DNA of 64,000 nucleotides from positions 17,096 through 81,095 of the forward strand of contig DLAJ01000012.1 in the NCBI GenBank assembly GCA_002493905.1, given 5' to 3'. The notes below the pieces were generated by a model. It saw nothing but the letters and a program-made list of their open reading frames with translations. It did no database searches and was not told the DNA's origin. Of this stretch, positions 43,855 through 53,262 are shown piece after piece. The first letter of the stretch is position 1; each line of letters opens with the position of its first letter. This DNA is from Lachnospiraceae bacterium UBA7050. Lineage in GTDB: Bacteria > Bacillota > Clostridia > Lachnospirales > Lachnospiraceae. Both the position numbers and the translations under genes were made by a program.

Positions 43855-44838
43855 TCAAATAACGCGCCATGGATTTTCTTTTCCTTCCATAAAGCACTTA
43901 CAGCCCTTAAGAGAATCCGCTACCATCGTGCGTATCGCATTCTCCGTATAAAACGCCATATGATGACTGACCGTCACGTTCGGAAAGCCGCGCAGAATCG
44001 CAAGCTCCCGGTTTGACAACACATCCGACTTCCGGTCATAGTAGTAAAGACCAAATTCATTTTCCACGACGTCAAGCGCCGCAGCGCCGATCTTTCCTTT
44101 TTCAATTTGGGCGATTAACGCCGGTATGTCGATAAGCGGCCCTCTTGCCGTATTGACGATGACCACACCGTCCTTCATGCCGGACATGGTCTTTTCGTTC
44201 ACCAGATGATAATTTTCTTCCGTGAGCGGCGTATGCAGCGTAATGATGTCGGCACGCGCGAACAATTCCTCCAGCGGTACATACTGTGCAAAACGCCCCG
44301 CTTCCTCATTCGGGTAAAGATCATACGCAAGAATCTGACAGCCGAAGCCCGATAAATCCCGTACAACGGTCCTGCCGATCCGCCCGGTGCCGATCACGCC
44401 CACCGTCAGATCTTTCAGCTCGCGTCCGAGGCTCCCCTTCAGCGTATAATCCTGAATATTGGTCCGCTCTATGATCCGCTTCATATTACGCAGGCTCATT
44501 AAAATCAGCATGACTGTATAATCCGCAACGCCGTCTGGACCGTACGGTGCGTTTGCCACCTGTATCCCGAACTCCTTCGCCGCCTCCACATCAATATGAT
44601 CGTAGCCGATCGTGCGCGTCGCAAGATAACGCACGCCCGCCTCATGAAACTTTGCGATCAGCTCCCGCGTCATCTTAGAGGTCAGAATATCCATGCAGGC
44701 ACACCCTTCTGCAAGATGCACGTTCTCCTTGCTTGGTGCGTCCCGGCATATGACAAGCTCCATGCCCAGTTCTTTGCTGTAATGGTCAAACCATTTTTTC
44801 TCATCAAAATCCCGATAGCTGTAAACGACTGTTTTCAT
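43855..44838 (-). CDS. D-isomer-specific 2-hydroxyacid dehydrogenase (D-lactate dehydrogenase-like)
   Basis: This NAD-dependent enzyme reduces a 2-oxoacid, probably pyruvate to D-lactate. Seen are the Rossmann motif VGVIGTGRIGRTVVRD with the downstream acidic AYDLYP (NAD preference), the catalytic Arg in VNTARGPLID, the Glu in VENEFGLYYYDR, and His in VTVSHHMAFYT. The Tyr/Phe-rich N-terminal region (VVYSYRDFDEKKWFDHYSKE) fits D-LDH and D-2-hydroxyisocaproate dehydrogenases. Length of 327 aa is typical. The ATG overlaps the TGA of the alternative reading frame of the upstream AI-2E tail. It is probably expressed with the upstream permease gene. Confidence 0.9.
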   Translation of the reverse strand: MKTVVYSYRDFDEKKWFDHYSKELGMELVICRDAPSKENVHLAEGCACMDILTSKMTRELIAKFHEAGVRYLATRTIGYDHIDVEAAKEFGIQVANAPYGPDGVADYTVMLILMSLRNMKRIIERTNIQDYTLKGSLGRELKDLTVGVIGTGRIGRTVVRDLSGFGCQILAYDLYPNEEAGRFAQYVPLEELFARADIITLHTPLTEENYHLVNEKTMSGMKDGVVIVNTARGPLIDIPALIAQIEKGKIGAAALDVVENEFGLYYYDRKSDVLSNRELAILRGFPNVTVSHHMAFYTENAIRTMVADSLKGCKCFMEGKENPWRVI

Positions 44839-44964
44839 GACTGCCCTGCTCCATTACCTGCCGCGTTTCCCGCACACTCTTTCCGCGCTTTTTCCACGGC
44901 CGGTTCCTTCCTGCTTTGTTTTTTTTCTTCGGATCCCCTTCTCCTTCTGTTTCCCCCGGTGCTT

Positions 44965-46419
44965 TTATTCCCGCTCTGTTTCCTTCTGCGCTTTCTCTTC
45001 CTTCTCTTTTTCCTTCGACGCTTTTTCTTCCTTCGACGCTTTTTCTTCCTTCTGCGCTTTTTCTTCCTTCTGCGCTTTTTCTTCCCGCCCCGCTTCCTTC
45101 TGCGCTTTCTCTTCCTGCTCTTTTTCCCGTATCTGCTTTAAGCGCTTTGCAAGTTCCCGCTTTATGTCATTATAGCGGTTATCGTTAATCCAGTCGATCT
45201 CATCCACGGATTCTTCACTAAAGGAAAACTGGTCATGTTCCTCCTCGTATTCCTCTGCCGGTTCATCCTCTTTGATATAATCTAAGTCTTCTTTGCCAAG
45301 CTTCCTGAAGTCGTTGACTTTTTTTATGAGCAGGCGGAGGCTGTTCTTCGTCGTGTCAAACACGCCCGCACCGTCTAAATTCATGACGATCATACCGATC
45401 GGCACTGCAATGATCATGCCGATCACGCCGAAAAAGCGATAGCCGATATACAAAAGAAACAATGTCGGAAGCGGCTTGACACCGATCGTATCCCCGATAA
45501 ATTTCGGCTGGATAAGCTGTCTGACTAACTGCCCGACACCCCAGATGATCAGCAGACCGAACGCCATCCGATAGTTACCTGCAAACAATTGGAACACTGC
45601 CCAAGGCATCAAAATCGTACCCGTGCCAAACACCGGCAGAAGATCAAGAAACGCAATGAGCAGCGCCAGTAAAAACGCATATTTGACACGAAGTATCATG
45701 AGTCCGATCACAAGCAGCAGATAAATCCATAATTCAATGCGGAACTGCGCCACAAAATATCCGCCCACGGAACGCTTCATCGTCCGGAATCCGATCTGCC
45801 ATTTCTGCTGAATGGAAAGCGGCATATGCACCCTGAAATAGCGGTAAATCTCCTCCCGTTCCGCCACAAAATAGTATGATGAAATGAGGCACATGATGAT
45901 GCTGATGATTGCGCTCGGAATACTTTTCACAAAGTTTCCGACTGCGTTCATTGCCGGAGAGCCCAGCTTATTGACCAGATCGCCGATATACTGGCTCAGA
46001 TTCGAATACAGGTCGGCAAGTGTCGTCTGCACATCAACAGGCAGGCGCTTATAGAACACATTCCATTTATCACTGAAACCTTCCAGCTCCTGCTCAAAAC
46101 TCTTCCAGATATCCGGCAGATCATTCAGCATCCCCACACCCTGCTTAAACAGCTCCGACACAAGCAGATACAGCGCCCCGCCGACCGCTGAGATTGCAAG
46201 CACGATGACAAAAACCGACATTGCCTTGCGCTTGATACGCAGTTTTTTTTCAAGAAAGCTCACCAGCGGATTCGCGATGGATGCAATGATCCAGCCGATC
46301 AGAAACGGGATAAAAAACAAAACGACCTTGGGAACAAGAATCACAACGGCCAGAAACACTCCCACTGCGATGACCAGATTGATGATAATCTTTACGTACT
46401 GTCTGAGATCTTTATTCAT
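44965..46419 (-). CDS. AI-2E family (PerM) membrane protein with Lys/Glu-rich repeat tail
   Basis: This polytopic permease-like protein has eight TM segments (IIINLVIAVGVFLAVVILV near the start, then several to about residue 350). The core LPVFGTGTILMPWAVFQL and the FIGDTIGVKPLPTLFLLYIGYRFFGVIGMIIAVP signature define the family; members include Na+/H+ antiporters and signal exporters. The C-terminus is a cytosolic acidic domain followed by a low-complexity Lys/Glu/Ala tail (KEEKAQKEEKASKEE ...), encoded by 18- and 24-bp DNA repeats. ATG 46419 follows GGAGGAG and overlaps the end of engB by 8 bp. A different frame stays open past the stop to a TGA overlapping the next gene's ATG, so the tail may have been frameshifted. 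Confidence 0.88.
   Translation of the reverse strand: MNKDLRQYVKIIINLVIAVGVFLAVVILVPKVVLFFIPFLIGWIIASIANPLVSFLEKKLRIKRKAMSVFVIVLAISAVGGALYLLVSELFKQGVGMLNDLPDIWKSFEQELEGFSDKWNVFYKRLPVDVQTTLADLYSNLSQYIGDLVNKLGSPAMNAVGNFVKSIPSAIISIIMCLISSYYFVAEREEIYRYFRVHMPLSIQQKWQIGFRTMKRSVGGYFVAQFRIELWIYLLLVIGLMILRVKYAFLLALLIAFLDLLPVFGTGTILMPWAVFQLFAGNYRMAFGLLIIWGVGQLVRQLIQPKFIGDTIGVKPLPTLFLLYIGYRFFGVIGMIIAVPIGMIVMNLDGAGVFDTTKNSLRLLIKKVNDFRKLGKEDLDYIKEDEPAEEYEEEHDQFSFSEESVDEIDWINDNRYNDIKRELAKRLKQIREKEQEEKAQKEAGREEKAQKEEKAQKEEKASKEEKASKEKEKEEKAQKETERE
44988..45105. repeat. in-frame 18/24-bp repeats encoding the Lys/Glu tail of the AI-2E protein
   Basis: Units of the types TCCTTCGACGCTTTTTCT and TCCTTCTGCGCTTTTTCT alternate and are read on minus as (E)KASKEE and (E)KAQKEE. 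Such low-complexity repeats are prone to length change. Confidence 0.75.
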
Positions 46420-47017
46420 CCGTACTCTCCTCCTGCTCCGACAGACTCTCGATATAGGCGGTGATCTCATCGCGGCCCTGCTTATTCAGTGCAGAAAACG
46501 GAAAGATCAGCGTCCGTTCATCCGCACGCAGCCCCTTGCGGAGCATGTTCAGATGCTTCTGTATCTGGCTTCTCTTGATCTTGTCCAGCTTTGTCGCAAT
46601 GATGACCGGATGATAACCCTGGGACATCATCCATTCGTACATCTGACAATCATTTGCCGAAGGCTCATGGCGGATATCAACAAGCAGAAAGACTGCCTTT
46701 AACTGCTTCGAACAATGCAGATAATTCTCCACCATCTTTCCCCATTTTCCCCTTGTCTCCACAGAAACGCCTGCATAGCCGTAACCGGGCAGATCAACAA
46801 AATATAAGTTTTTATTGATAAGGTAAAAATTGATCGTCTGCGTCTTTCCGGGCTTTTCGCTGACGCGTGCATAAGACTTCCGGTTCATCAGCGCATTGAT
46901 GAGAGAGGATTTGCCGACATTGCTCTTTCCTGCAAACGCGATTTCCGGAAAGCGGTTTTGCGGAATCACGCTTGTGATCCCGCATACGGTTTCCAATTCT
47001 ACGCTCTTTATGACCAC
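46412..47017 (-). CDS. engB: ribosome biogenesis GTP-binding protein EngB (YihA/YsxC)
   Basis: This small GTPase is needed for large-subunit ribosome assembly. Motifs are G1 GKSNVGKSSL, G2 region PGKTQTINFY, G3 VDLPGYGYA and G4 ATKLDKI. A GTG at 47017 (reading VVIKSVELE) gives 201 aa, the usual family length; the ORF extends to 47098 but that part has no family similarity. GGAG lies 10 nt upstream. The gene lies downstream of lon in the conserved Firmicutes order clpX-lon-engB and overlaps the AI-2E gene by 8 bp. Confidence 0.93.
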   Translation of the reverse strand: MVIKSVELETVCGITSVIPQNRFPEIAFAGKSNVGKSSLINALMNRKSYARVSEKPGKTQTINFYLINKNLYFVDLPGYGYAGVSVETRGKWGKMVENYLHCSKQLKAVFLLVDIRHEPSANDCQMYEWMMSQGYHPVIIATKLDKIKRSQIQKHLNMLRKGLRADERTLIFPFSALNKQGRDEITAYIESLSEQEESTDE

Positions 47018-47139
47018 CCCGTCCCATCTCCTTCCCGCTGACTTTTTTCCACCCGGTAATCCCGGACCTGTGCATCCGTCTTTCCAGTGCGTTCTCAAAC
47101 CTGACGTATAGATCCTTCCGCACTGCCTCCGGACGCAGC

Positions 47140-49590
47140 TTAAGCCTCTTTCTTCTGCTGTGCCACAAATGAAAGTTTAATCACCTCATCCATGGATTCC
47201 ACAAATTGAATATGAATCCCCTCAGTAATCTCCTTAGAGATTTCCTCCACGTCCTTTCGGTTTTCCTTCGGAACAAGGACGGTTCCGATACCCGCCGTTT
47301 TGGCAGCAAGCAGTTTTTCCTTTAATCCCCCGATCGGCAGCACGCGCCCGCGCAGCGTAATCTCTCCGGTCATGGCAAGATCAGCCTTAACCGGAATGCC
47401 GGTGATCGCGGACAGTACGGCTGTCGCCATCGTAATCCCCGCACTCGGTCCGTCCTTCGGCACAGCCCCCTCCGGAATATGGATATGGAAATCATTTTTC
47501 TTAAAGCAGTCGGCAGGAATCTGATACTGCCTGCCGACAGAACGGAGATAACTGATTCCCGCCATTGCAGATTCTTTCATGACGTCACCTAATTGACCGG
47601 TCAGCTCAATCTCTCCCTTGCCCGGCATCTTATTGACTTCAATCTGCAGAGTATCTCCACCCACACTTGTCCAAGCCAGTCCTCTGACGATCCCGACTTC
47701 ATCCGTCTCATTCTTCTTATCGGGATGGTACTTGACTTTTCCCAAATATTTCTCAAGGTTGGCGGTTTTCACCATGATGGATTTCTTATCTGACTGAATC
47801 AGTCTGCGCGCCGCCTTCCGGCAGATATCGCCGATCTTGCGCTCTAGATCGCGGACACCCGCCTCCCGTGTATAACCTCTGATGATCTCTTTGACTGCGC
47901 CGTCACTGATCGTGAGCATCTGGTCTGTCATTCCGTTTTTCTCATATTGCTTTTTGATCAGATGCTCTTTCGCAATATGAAATTTCTCGTTTGCCGTATA
48001 GCTCGTCACTTCGATCAGTTCCATGCGGTCCAGAAGCGGACGTGGAATCGTCTCAGTCGTATTGGCAGTCGCAATAAAGAATACCTCCGACAGATCAATC
48101 GGAATCTCAATATAATGATCTCTAAAATTGGCATTCTGCTCACTGTCAAGTACCTCTAGAAGTGCAGATGAAGTATCCCCTTTATAGTCACTGCTCACCT
48201 TGTCAATCTCATCGAGCAGGATCAGCGGATTCTTCACCCCCGCCTGCCTTAAGCCGTTCACAATGCGTCCCGGCATTGCGCCGACGTATGTCTTTCTATG
48301 ACCGCGGATCTCCGCCTCGTCACGCACGCCCCCTAAGCAGATACGGACATACTTTTTATTCAGCGCCTCCGCGACAGAACGCGCAATCGACGTCTTTCCG
48401 GTTCCGGGCGGTCCGACCAGACATAAAATCGTGCTGTCACTGCGGTTTGTCATGCAGCGCACCGCGAGAAACTCCAGAATACGCTCTTTGACCTTCTCCA
48501 ATCCAAAATGATCTCTGTTCAGGATTTGTTCCGCATGGTTGATATCCTGGTTATCCTTTGACATCTTATCCCATGGAAGCTCCAGGAGCGTTTCAATGTA
48601 TCCCCGTTCAACCGCACTCTCTGAGCTGCTCGTGGCAACACTCTTAAAGCGCGAAATCTCCTTTTTGATCCGCTCTTTGACCTCTTTTTTCGCCTTCAGC
48701 TTTTCTACCGCTTCCTCGAACTGCTCCGCATCAGAGAATGTTTTGTCGTCTCCCAGCTCTTCCCTGATGTAGCCAAGCTGCTCACGCAGTACGTATTCAC
48801 GCTGGTTTTTATCAACCCTCTGCTTGACCCCTTCGGTCAGCTTAAGCTTGATCTTAGCAATCTCGACTTCCCTGTAAATGAGGTCAATAGCCGTACGGTA
48901 GCGCTCTTCGACGTCAACCGCCTCCAATACGGTCTGCTTCTCCTGCACGCTAAGCGGCATATTCATGACCGCCGCATCGACAAGTTTCCCAATATCTTTG
49001 AGTTCGTCTAAACGATATCCAATCGCCTTCCCGATTTTCGGATGAAAAAGTGCATACTGGCTCATGAGCTCCTTGATATAGGAAATGCGCGCTGCCTGTT
49101 CCGTTTCGGACAAAACAGAAGCATCCATGGACATTCCTGCTGCAGAATCAGCAGAATCATCTGTAGAATCCCCTGATGATGTTTCTGTGCAAAGCTCCAC
49201 TGCGGCTTCTAAATATTCCTTCGCATCCAGTCCGGCTGTATGCACCTCTTTTAAGCGTGCTCTGACGATCCCCTCCGAAAGCACGCGGACTACCTTGCCC
49301 TGCATTCTGCTGACCTGCCGGACCATAACGATTGTTCCGACGGAATAGAGGTCCTGAATCTGCGGTTCCTCTACCGCCGCGTTCCGCTGTGTCACGACCA
49401 ACAGTTTCCCGTTCCCCAGCATCGCCCGCTCTACCGCCTGAACAGACCGCTCCCTCTGCACATCAAAATGAAGGATCATCCCCGGAAACACCGACAAATC
49501 CCGCAGCGCAACGAGCGGCAGAAGCTTTTCCTGCTCATCCTGCATCTGCCCTGACTCTTCTGTAATGGTTACTTCTTGTTCTTCTTCCAA
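47140..49590 (-). CDS. lon: endopeptidase La (Lon protease)
   Basis: This ATP-dependent serine protease for damaged and regulatory proteins has an N-domain (LPLVALRDLSVFPGM) and a helical region, then AAA+ with GPPGTGKTSIARSVA and LILLDEIDKV, and a C-terminal peptidase with the catalytic Ser in PKDGPSAGITMA and Lys in GGLKEKLLAAKTAG. Length of 816 aa is normal. An acidic, Ser-rich insert (TSSGDSTDDSADSAAG) interrupts the N-domain near residue 145. The start is TTG at 49590, with GGAGAGATACGG upstream. A 23-nt sequence also found before the nuclease gene lies 20 bp further upstream. Confidence 0.96.
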   Translation of the reverse strand: MEEEQEVTITEESGQMQDEQEKLLPLVALRDLSVFPGMILHFDVQRERSVQAVERAMLGNGKLLVVTQRNAAVEEPQIQDLYSVGTIVMVRQVSRMQGKVVRVLSEGIVRARLKEVHTAGLDAKEYLEAAVELCTETSSGDSTDDSADSAAGMSMDASVLSETEQAARISYIKELMSQYALFHPKIGKAIGYRLDELKDIGKLVDAAVMNMPLSVQEKQTVLEAVDVEERYRTAIDLIYREVEIAKIKLKLTEGVKQRVDKNQREYVLREQLGYIREELGDDKTFSDAEQFEEAVEKLKAKKEVKERIKKEISRFKSVATSSSESAVERGYIETLLELPWDKMSKDNQDINHAEQILNRDHFGLEKVKERILEFLAVRCMTNRSDSTILCLVGPPGTGKTSIARSVAEALNKKYVRICLGGVRDEAEIRGHRKTYVGAMPGRIVNGLRQAGVKNPLILLDEIDKVSSDYKGDTSSALLEVLDSEQNANFRDHYIEIPIDLSEVFFIATANTTETIPRPLLDRMELIEVTSYTANEKFHIAKEHLIKKQYEKNGMTDQMLTISDGAVKEIIRGYTREAGVRDLERKIGDICRKAARRLIQSDKKSIMVKTANLEKYLGKVKYHPDKKNETDEVGIVRGLAWTSVGGDTLQIEVNKMPGKGEIELTGQLGDVMKESAMAGISYLRSVGRQYQIPADCFKKNDFHIHIPEGAVPKDGPSAGITMATAVLSAITGIPVKADLAMTGEITLRGRVLPIGGLKEKLLAAKTAGIGTVLVPKENRKDVEEISKEITEGIHIQFVESMDEVIKLSFVAQQKKEA

Positions 49591-49648
49591 CCGTATCTCT
49601 CCTTCACAACGAACGCCGCCACGCTTTGCGAGGCTGCGCTCGTATGTA

Positions 49649-49679
49649 GAAAACGCCGCCTAACTTGGGCGACGTTTTT
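49649..49679 (-). terminator. hairpin spanning the clpX stop codon
   Basis: On plus, GAAAACGCCGCC pairs with GGGCGACGTTTTTC around a 6-nt loop, one wobble. The right arm codes for the last ClpX residues and the loop holds the TAG. It separates clpX from lon. Confidence 0.55.
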
Positions 49680-50964
49680 CCAACTCTTCATTCTCATTCC
49701 GCTCGCCGCCTTCAATGCGGCCCCCCGCATGAATGACCATCGGCTCACTATTGCCTTCCACAACCTCTTTCGTGATCACGCATTCCTCAATGGAATCATC
49801 GGACGGAATCTCAAACATCACATCCATCATGGCATTTTCCATAATAGAGCGAAGTCCTCTCGCGCCCGTTTTCCGCTCCATCGCCTTTTGCGCAATCGCA
49901 TTGATCGCTTCCGGCTCAAATCTTAATCGTACATCATCAAAGCCGAACAGCTTCTGATATTGTTTGATCAGTGCATTCTTCGGTTCGGTCAAAATACGCT
50001 TCAGCGCATCTGTGTCAAGTCCGTCCAACGCGACCGTAATCGGCATACGCCCGATAAATTCGGGAATCAGACCAAACTTAACCAGATCCTGTGGCGTAAC
50101 CTCCCGCAGGAGCTGTCCGATTTCTTTCTCGGACTTGCTTGCAATCTCTGCATTAAATCCTATCGACTTACGGTCCAGCCTTGTCTCGACAATTTTCTCC
50201 AGACCGTCAAACGCTCCTCCGCAGATAAAAAGGATATTTGTCGTGTCAATCTGCAGAAGCTCCTGATGCGGATGCTTTCTTCCGCCCTGAGGCGGAACAG
50301 ATGCCATGGTTCCCTCAATGATCTTTAAGAGTGCCTGTTGTACGCCCTCGCCGGATACATCCCTCGTAATAGAAACATTCTCGCTCTTTTTTGTAATCTT
50401 ATCAATCTCATCAATATAGATGATGCCGTACTGCGCACGTTCGACCTCGTAATCTGCCGCCTGAATCAGCTTTAAGAGAATATTCTCCACATCCTCCCCG
50501 ACATACCCGGCCTCGGTCAGCGTCGTAGCGTCCGCAATCGCAAACGGAACATTGATGATCTTTGCCAGCGTCTGCGCAAGGTAAGTCTTTCCTGAACCGG
50601 TCGGACCGATCATAATGATATTGCTCTTCTGCAGTTCCACATCATCATCGTCCTGCGGCGCCAGCACCCGCTTAAAGTGGTTATAGACGGAAACGGACAG
50701 CACTTTCTTTGCCGCTTCCTGTCCGATAACATACTCGTCGAGATGTTTTTTAATTTCTGCAGGTTTAATGAGGTTAATCTCAAACTCTCCGGGAGCAGTC
50801 TCCATCTCCTCCTCTTCTTCCTCAATAATATCTGCACAAATATCCACACACTCGTCACAGATAAAAACACCCGCAGGTCCTGCTATCAATTTTTTTACCT
50901 GCCCCTGCGTCTTACCGCAAAAGGAACATCTTATATTTTTGTCGTCTGAATTTTTAGAGCCCAT
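49660..50964 (-). CDS. clpX: ATP-dependent Clp protease ATP-binding subunit ClpX
   Basis: This unfoldase delivers substrates to ClpP. An N-terminal zinc-binding domain (CSFCGKTQ ... [10 protein letters not shown]) precedes the AAA+ core: Walker [16 protein letters not shown], Walker [11 protein letters not shown], the pore-loop [13 protein letters not shown], the IGF-type ClpP-docking loop (KSIGFNAE) and the sensor 2 region [12 protein letters not shown]. The C-terminus is short and charged. The start at ATG 50964 ([13 protein letters not shown]) is chosen; the upstream GTG at 50991 is less likely. It lies 117 bp after clpP with a large hairpin in the gap. Confidence 0.96.
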   Translation of the reverse strand: MGSKNSDDKNIRCSFCGKTQGQVKKLIAGPAGVFICDECVDICADIIEEEEEEMETAPGEFEINLIKPAEIKKHLDEYVIGQEAAKKVLSVSVYNHFKRVLAPQDDDDVELQKSNIIMIGPTGSGKTYLAQTLAKIINVPFAIADATTLTEAGYVGEDVENILLKLIQAADYEVERAQYGIIYIDEIDKITKKSENVSITRDVSGEGVQQALLKIIEGTMASVPPQGGRKHPHQELLQIDTTNILFICGGAFDGLEKIVETRLDRKSIGFNAEIASKSEKEIGQLLREVTPQDLVKFGLIPEFIGRMPITVALDGLDTDALKRILTEPKNALIKQYQKLFGFDDVRLRFEPEAINAIAQKAMERKTGARGLRSIMENAMMDVMFEIPSDDSIEECVITKEVVEGNSEPMVIHAGGRIEGGERNENEELEKRRPS

Positions 50965-51047
50965 ATCCGTGTTATTCCTCTGCCCTTTCACACATATTCA
51001 TGCCTGTTTACGCCATCCCGCAGGAATGCGCTTCCGTCTTTTGCATT

Positions 51048-51080
51048 CGTAACGGTTTAGCCAAAGGCTAAACTGTTACG
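51048..51080. repeat. 15-bp stem-loop between clpP and clpX
   Basis: CGTAACGGTTTAGCC-AAA-GGCTAAACTGTTACG has one wobble in the stem. It abuts the clpP stop codon (51082). With no T-run after it on minus, it could be an mRNA processing or stabilising element separating clpP and clpX levels. Confidence 0.6.
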
Positions 51081-51081
51081 T

Positions 51082-51681
51082 TTACTCGGCGGTCGTATCG
51101 GGTCTTCTTTCCATGACTGCGTCGATCAGGCCGTACTCCTTTGCCTCCTCTGCCGTCTTCCAGTTATCCCTCTCGGTGTCCGCCACAATTTCCTCATAGG
51201 GCTTTCCGGTATTTGCCGCCAAAAGCCGGTTTAACTTTTCCTTCGTGCGCTGCATATGCTTTGCCGCGATCTCAATCTCCGTTGCCTGTCCCTGCGCCCC
51301 GCCTAACGGCTGATGGATCATGATTTCAGCATTCGGCAGCGCCAGACGCTTTCCTTTTGCACCTCCCGCAAGCAGAAACGCTCCCATGCTGGCCGCCATG
51401 CCGATACACATTGTGGACACATCGCATTTGATGTACTGCATCGTATCGTAAATTGCCATTCCGGCGGTCACGGAACCGCCCGGGCTGTTTATATAAAGGT
51501 GGATATCCTTATCAGGGTCTTCCGCCTCAAGGAACAAAAGCTGCGCTACGACAATACTTGCAGAAGTGTCATTCACTTCCTCTCCCAAAAAAATAATCCG
51601 TTCCTTTAATAATCTTGAGTAAATGTCGTAGGAACGCTCCCCACGGCTTGTCTGCTCGATGACATATGGCACTAAGCTCAT
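51082..51681 (-). CDS. clpP: ATP-dependent Clp protease proteolytic subunit ClpP
   Basis: This serine peptidase forms the tetradecameric degradation chamber. The catalytic triad is Ser98 ([13 protein letters not shown]), His123 ([10 protein letters not shown]) and Asp172 (VADTERDNW). The Gly-rich SPGGSVTAG oxyanion region is present. At 199 aa the protein is full length. It follows tig and precedes clpX, the usual Firmicutes order, and would serve ClpX here and ClpC/ClpE elsewhere. Confidence 0.97.
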   Translation of the reverse strand: MSLVPYVIEQTSRGERSYDIYSRLLKERIIFLGEEVNDTSASIVVAQLLFLEAEDPDKDIHLYINSPGGSVTAGMAIYDTMQYIKCDVSTMCIGMAASMGAFLLAGGAKGKRLALPNAEIMIHQPLGGAQGQATEIEIAAKHMQRTKEKLNRLLAANTGKPYEEIVADTERDNWKTAEEAKEYGLIDAVMERRPDTTAE

Positions 51682-51749
51682 TGGTCACAACCTCCTTAAT
51701 TTATGATTTCCCCCTTATATGACTCAGAACGCTCTATAAAAGTTACACT

Positions 51750-53042
51750 TTATGATTTCTTTTCTTTCGCATGTTCAACGACAAAGTCGACTGCCTTCTT
51801 GACGAGCACATCAAGCATCAGTTCTTTCTTCTCGCGCTCACCGAGCATTTCTTTTACCTTGTCTTCCTCCATCTGGTAAATCTCCGCCAGTCTTTTCACT
51901 TCTTTATCATAGTCGGCATCATCCGTCGTCATGTTTTCCGCCTTGGCAACCGCCTCAAGCACAAGTCTGGACTGAATCCGCTTTAACGCAGTCGGCTTCA
52001 CCTGCTCCAGCATCTTATCATTGTCAAGACCGGTGAACTGATAATACTGCTCAAGTGTCAGCCCCTGCATGGAAAGGCGCTGTGCAAAATCCTCCACCAT
52101 CTGTCTCTGCTGTGTCTCCAGCATCGGATCAGGAATTTCCATCTTGGCGTCGGCAATGATCGCATCAATAACCGCTTCCTCTTTTTTATCCCTTGCCTCC
52201 GTCTCTTTCTTCTCTGTCAGCTTCTTCCTGACGTCATCTTTATATTCCGCCAGCGTCTCAAACTCGGAAACCTCGCTTGCAAACTCATCATCCAGTTCAG
52301 GAAGCTCTTTTTCTTTGATCTCCTTTACCGTACACTTGAATACGGCAGCTTTTCCCTTCAGCTCCTCAGCCTTATAATCCTCCGGGAATGTCACATTCAC
52401 TTCCAATTCCTTATTCAGTTCTGCGCCGACAAGCTGTTCCTCAAATCCCGGTATAAATGCGCCGGAACCGATCGTCAGCGGATAATTCTCTCCCTTTCCG
52501 CCTGCAAATGCCACGCCGTCTACAAAGCCTTCAAAATCAAGGATCGTCATATCGCCATCCTTAACCGGGCGGTCTTCCACATTGATCTCACGCGCGTTGC
52601 TCTCTCTTTCCTTATTGATCTCAGCATCGACTTCCTCATCCGTCACTTCCGTCGAAATCTTCTCAATCTGAACATTCTTATATTTGCCGAGCGAAACCTC
52701 AGGCTTTAATGCAACGGTTGCCGTGAAGATAAAGGGTTTACCCTCCTCGATCTGTGTCACCTCAATGGATGGGCGGGAGACAATCTCCTCCTCACATTCT
52801 TCCAATGCTTTCGCATACGCATCCGGAATCAGTTCGTTTGCGGCATCTTCGTAAAATACACCCTTTCCGTACATCTGCTCTATCATTTTGCGGGGAACTT
52901 TGCCTTTGCGGAATCCCGGAATGCTGATCTTATTTTTCTGCTTCTGGTATGCGGATTCAATCGCTTTGCCCAGTTCCTCGGCGGAAGCTTCAATCGTAAG
53001 CTTTGCCATATTTTTTTCCAGTTTTTCAACCTGTAAACTCAT
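51750..53042 (-). CDS. tig: trigger factor (ribosome-associated chaperone/prolyl isomerase)
   Basis: This protein binds the ribosome exit site and assists nascent chain folding. The N-terminal ribosome-binding signature is FRKGKVPRKMIEQMYG (about 44-60). A central FKBP-type PPIase domain (DMTILDFEGFVDGVAFAGGKGENYPLTIGSG, about 155-245) is followed by a long helical C-domain of arms. Length of 430 aa is standard. GGAGGAAAA lies upstream of ATG 53042. It is first of tig-clpP-clpX-lon-engB, all on minus. Confidence 0.96.
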   Translation of the reverse strand: MSLQVEKLEKNMAKLTIEASAEELGKAIESAYQKQKNKISIPGFRKGKVPRKMIEQMYGKGVFYEDAANELIPDAYAKALEECEEEIVSRPSIEVTQIEEGKPFIFTATVALKPEVSLGKYKNVQIEKISTEVTDEEVDAEINKERESNAREINVEDRPVKDGDMTILDFEGFVDGVAFAGGKGENYPLTIGSGAFIPGFEEQLVGAELNKELEVNVTFPEDYKAEELKGKAAVFKCTVKEIKEKELPELDDEFASEVSEFETLAEYKDDVRKKLTEKKETEARDKKEEAVIDAIIADAKMEIPDPMLETQQRQMVEDFAQRLSMQGLTLEQYYQFTGLDNDKMLEQVKPTALKRIQSRLVLEAVAKAENMTTDDADYDKEVKRLAEIYQMEEDKVKEMLGEREKKELMLDVLVKKAVDFVVEHAKEKKS

Positions 53043-53160
53043 TTTGCGTTTTCCTCCTTCATAACGCCGGGTATTTCATCCCATACGCATAGTCATTGTA
53101 AGAGTATAGCATAGATTTCCTAAAAAAACCAGTATTTTTTTATGCAAAATATACGGAACA

Positions 53161-53197
53161 AAAGAACCGGAACATCTGACGGATGGTCCGGTTCTTT
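53161..53197 (-). terminator. terminator of the zinc-ribbon lipoprotein gene
   Basis: AAAGAACCGG with ACATC pairs with GATG and CCGGTTCTTT around a short loop; A- and T-rich ends suit both strands. It lies between the lipoprotein gene and tig. Confidence 0.6.
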
Positions 53198-53239
53198 CAA
53201 GGAAATGCCAAAGGCATTTCCTTTGGCATATTTGGCGCA
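53197..53239. repeat. hairpin related to the palindromic repeat family
   Basis: AAGGAAATGCC-AAA-GGCATTTCCTT (53199-53223), with following TGGCATATTTGGC, resembles the second half of the elements at 6623 and 18843 (TCAAAGAAAT ... AGGCATTTC). As at 16454, it directly adjoins a terminator hairpin ending in CTTTCA. Confidence 0.45.
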
Positions 53240-53262
53240 TTCTGACCGAATGCTTCCATTGA

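Noticed and set aside
44837..45188. Phe/Ser/Leu-rich plus-strand ORFs
   Set aside because: They are the complement of the Lys/Glu repeat tail of the AI-2E gene and have no start signals.
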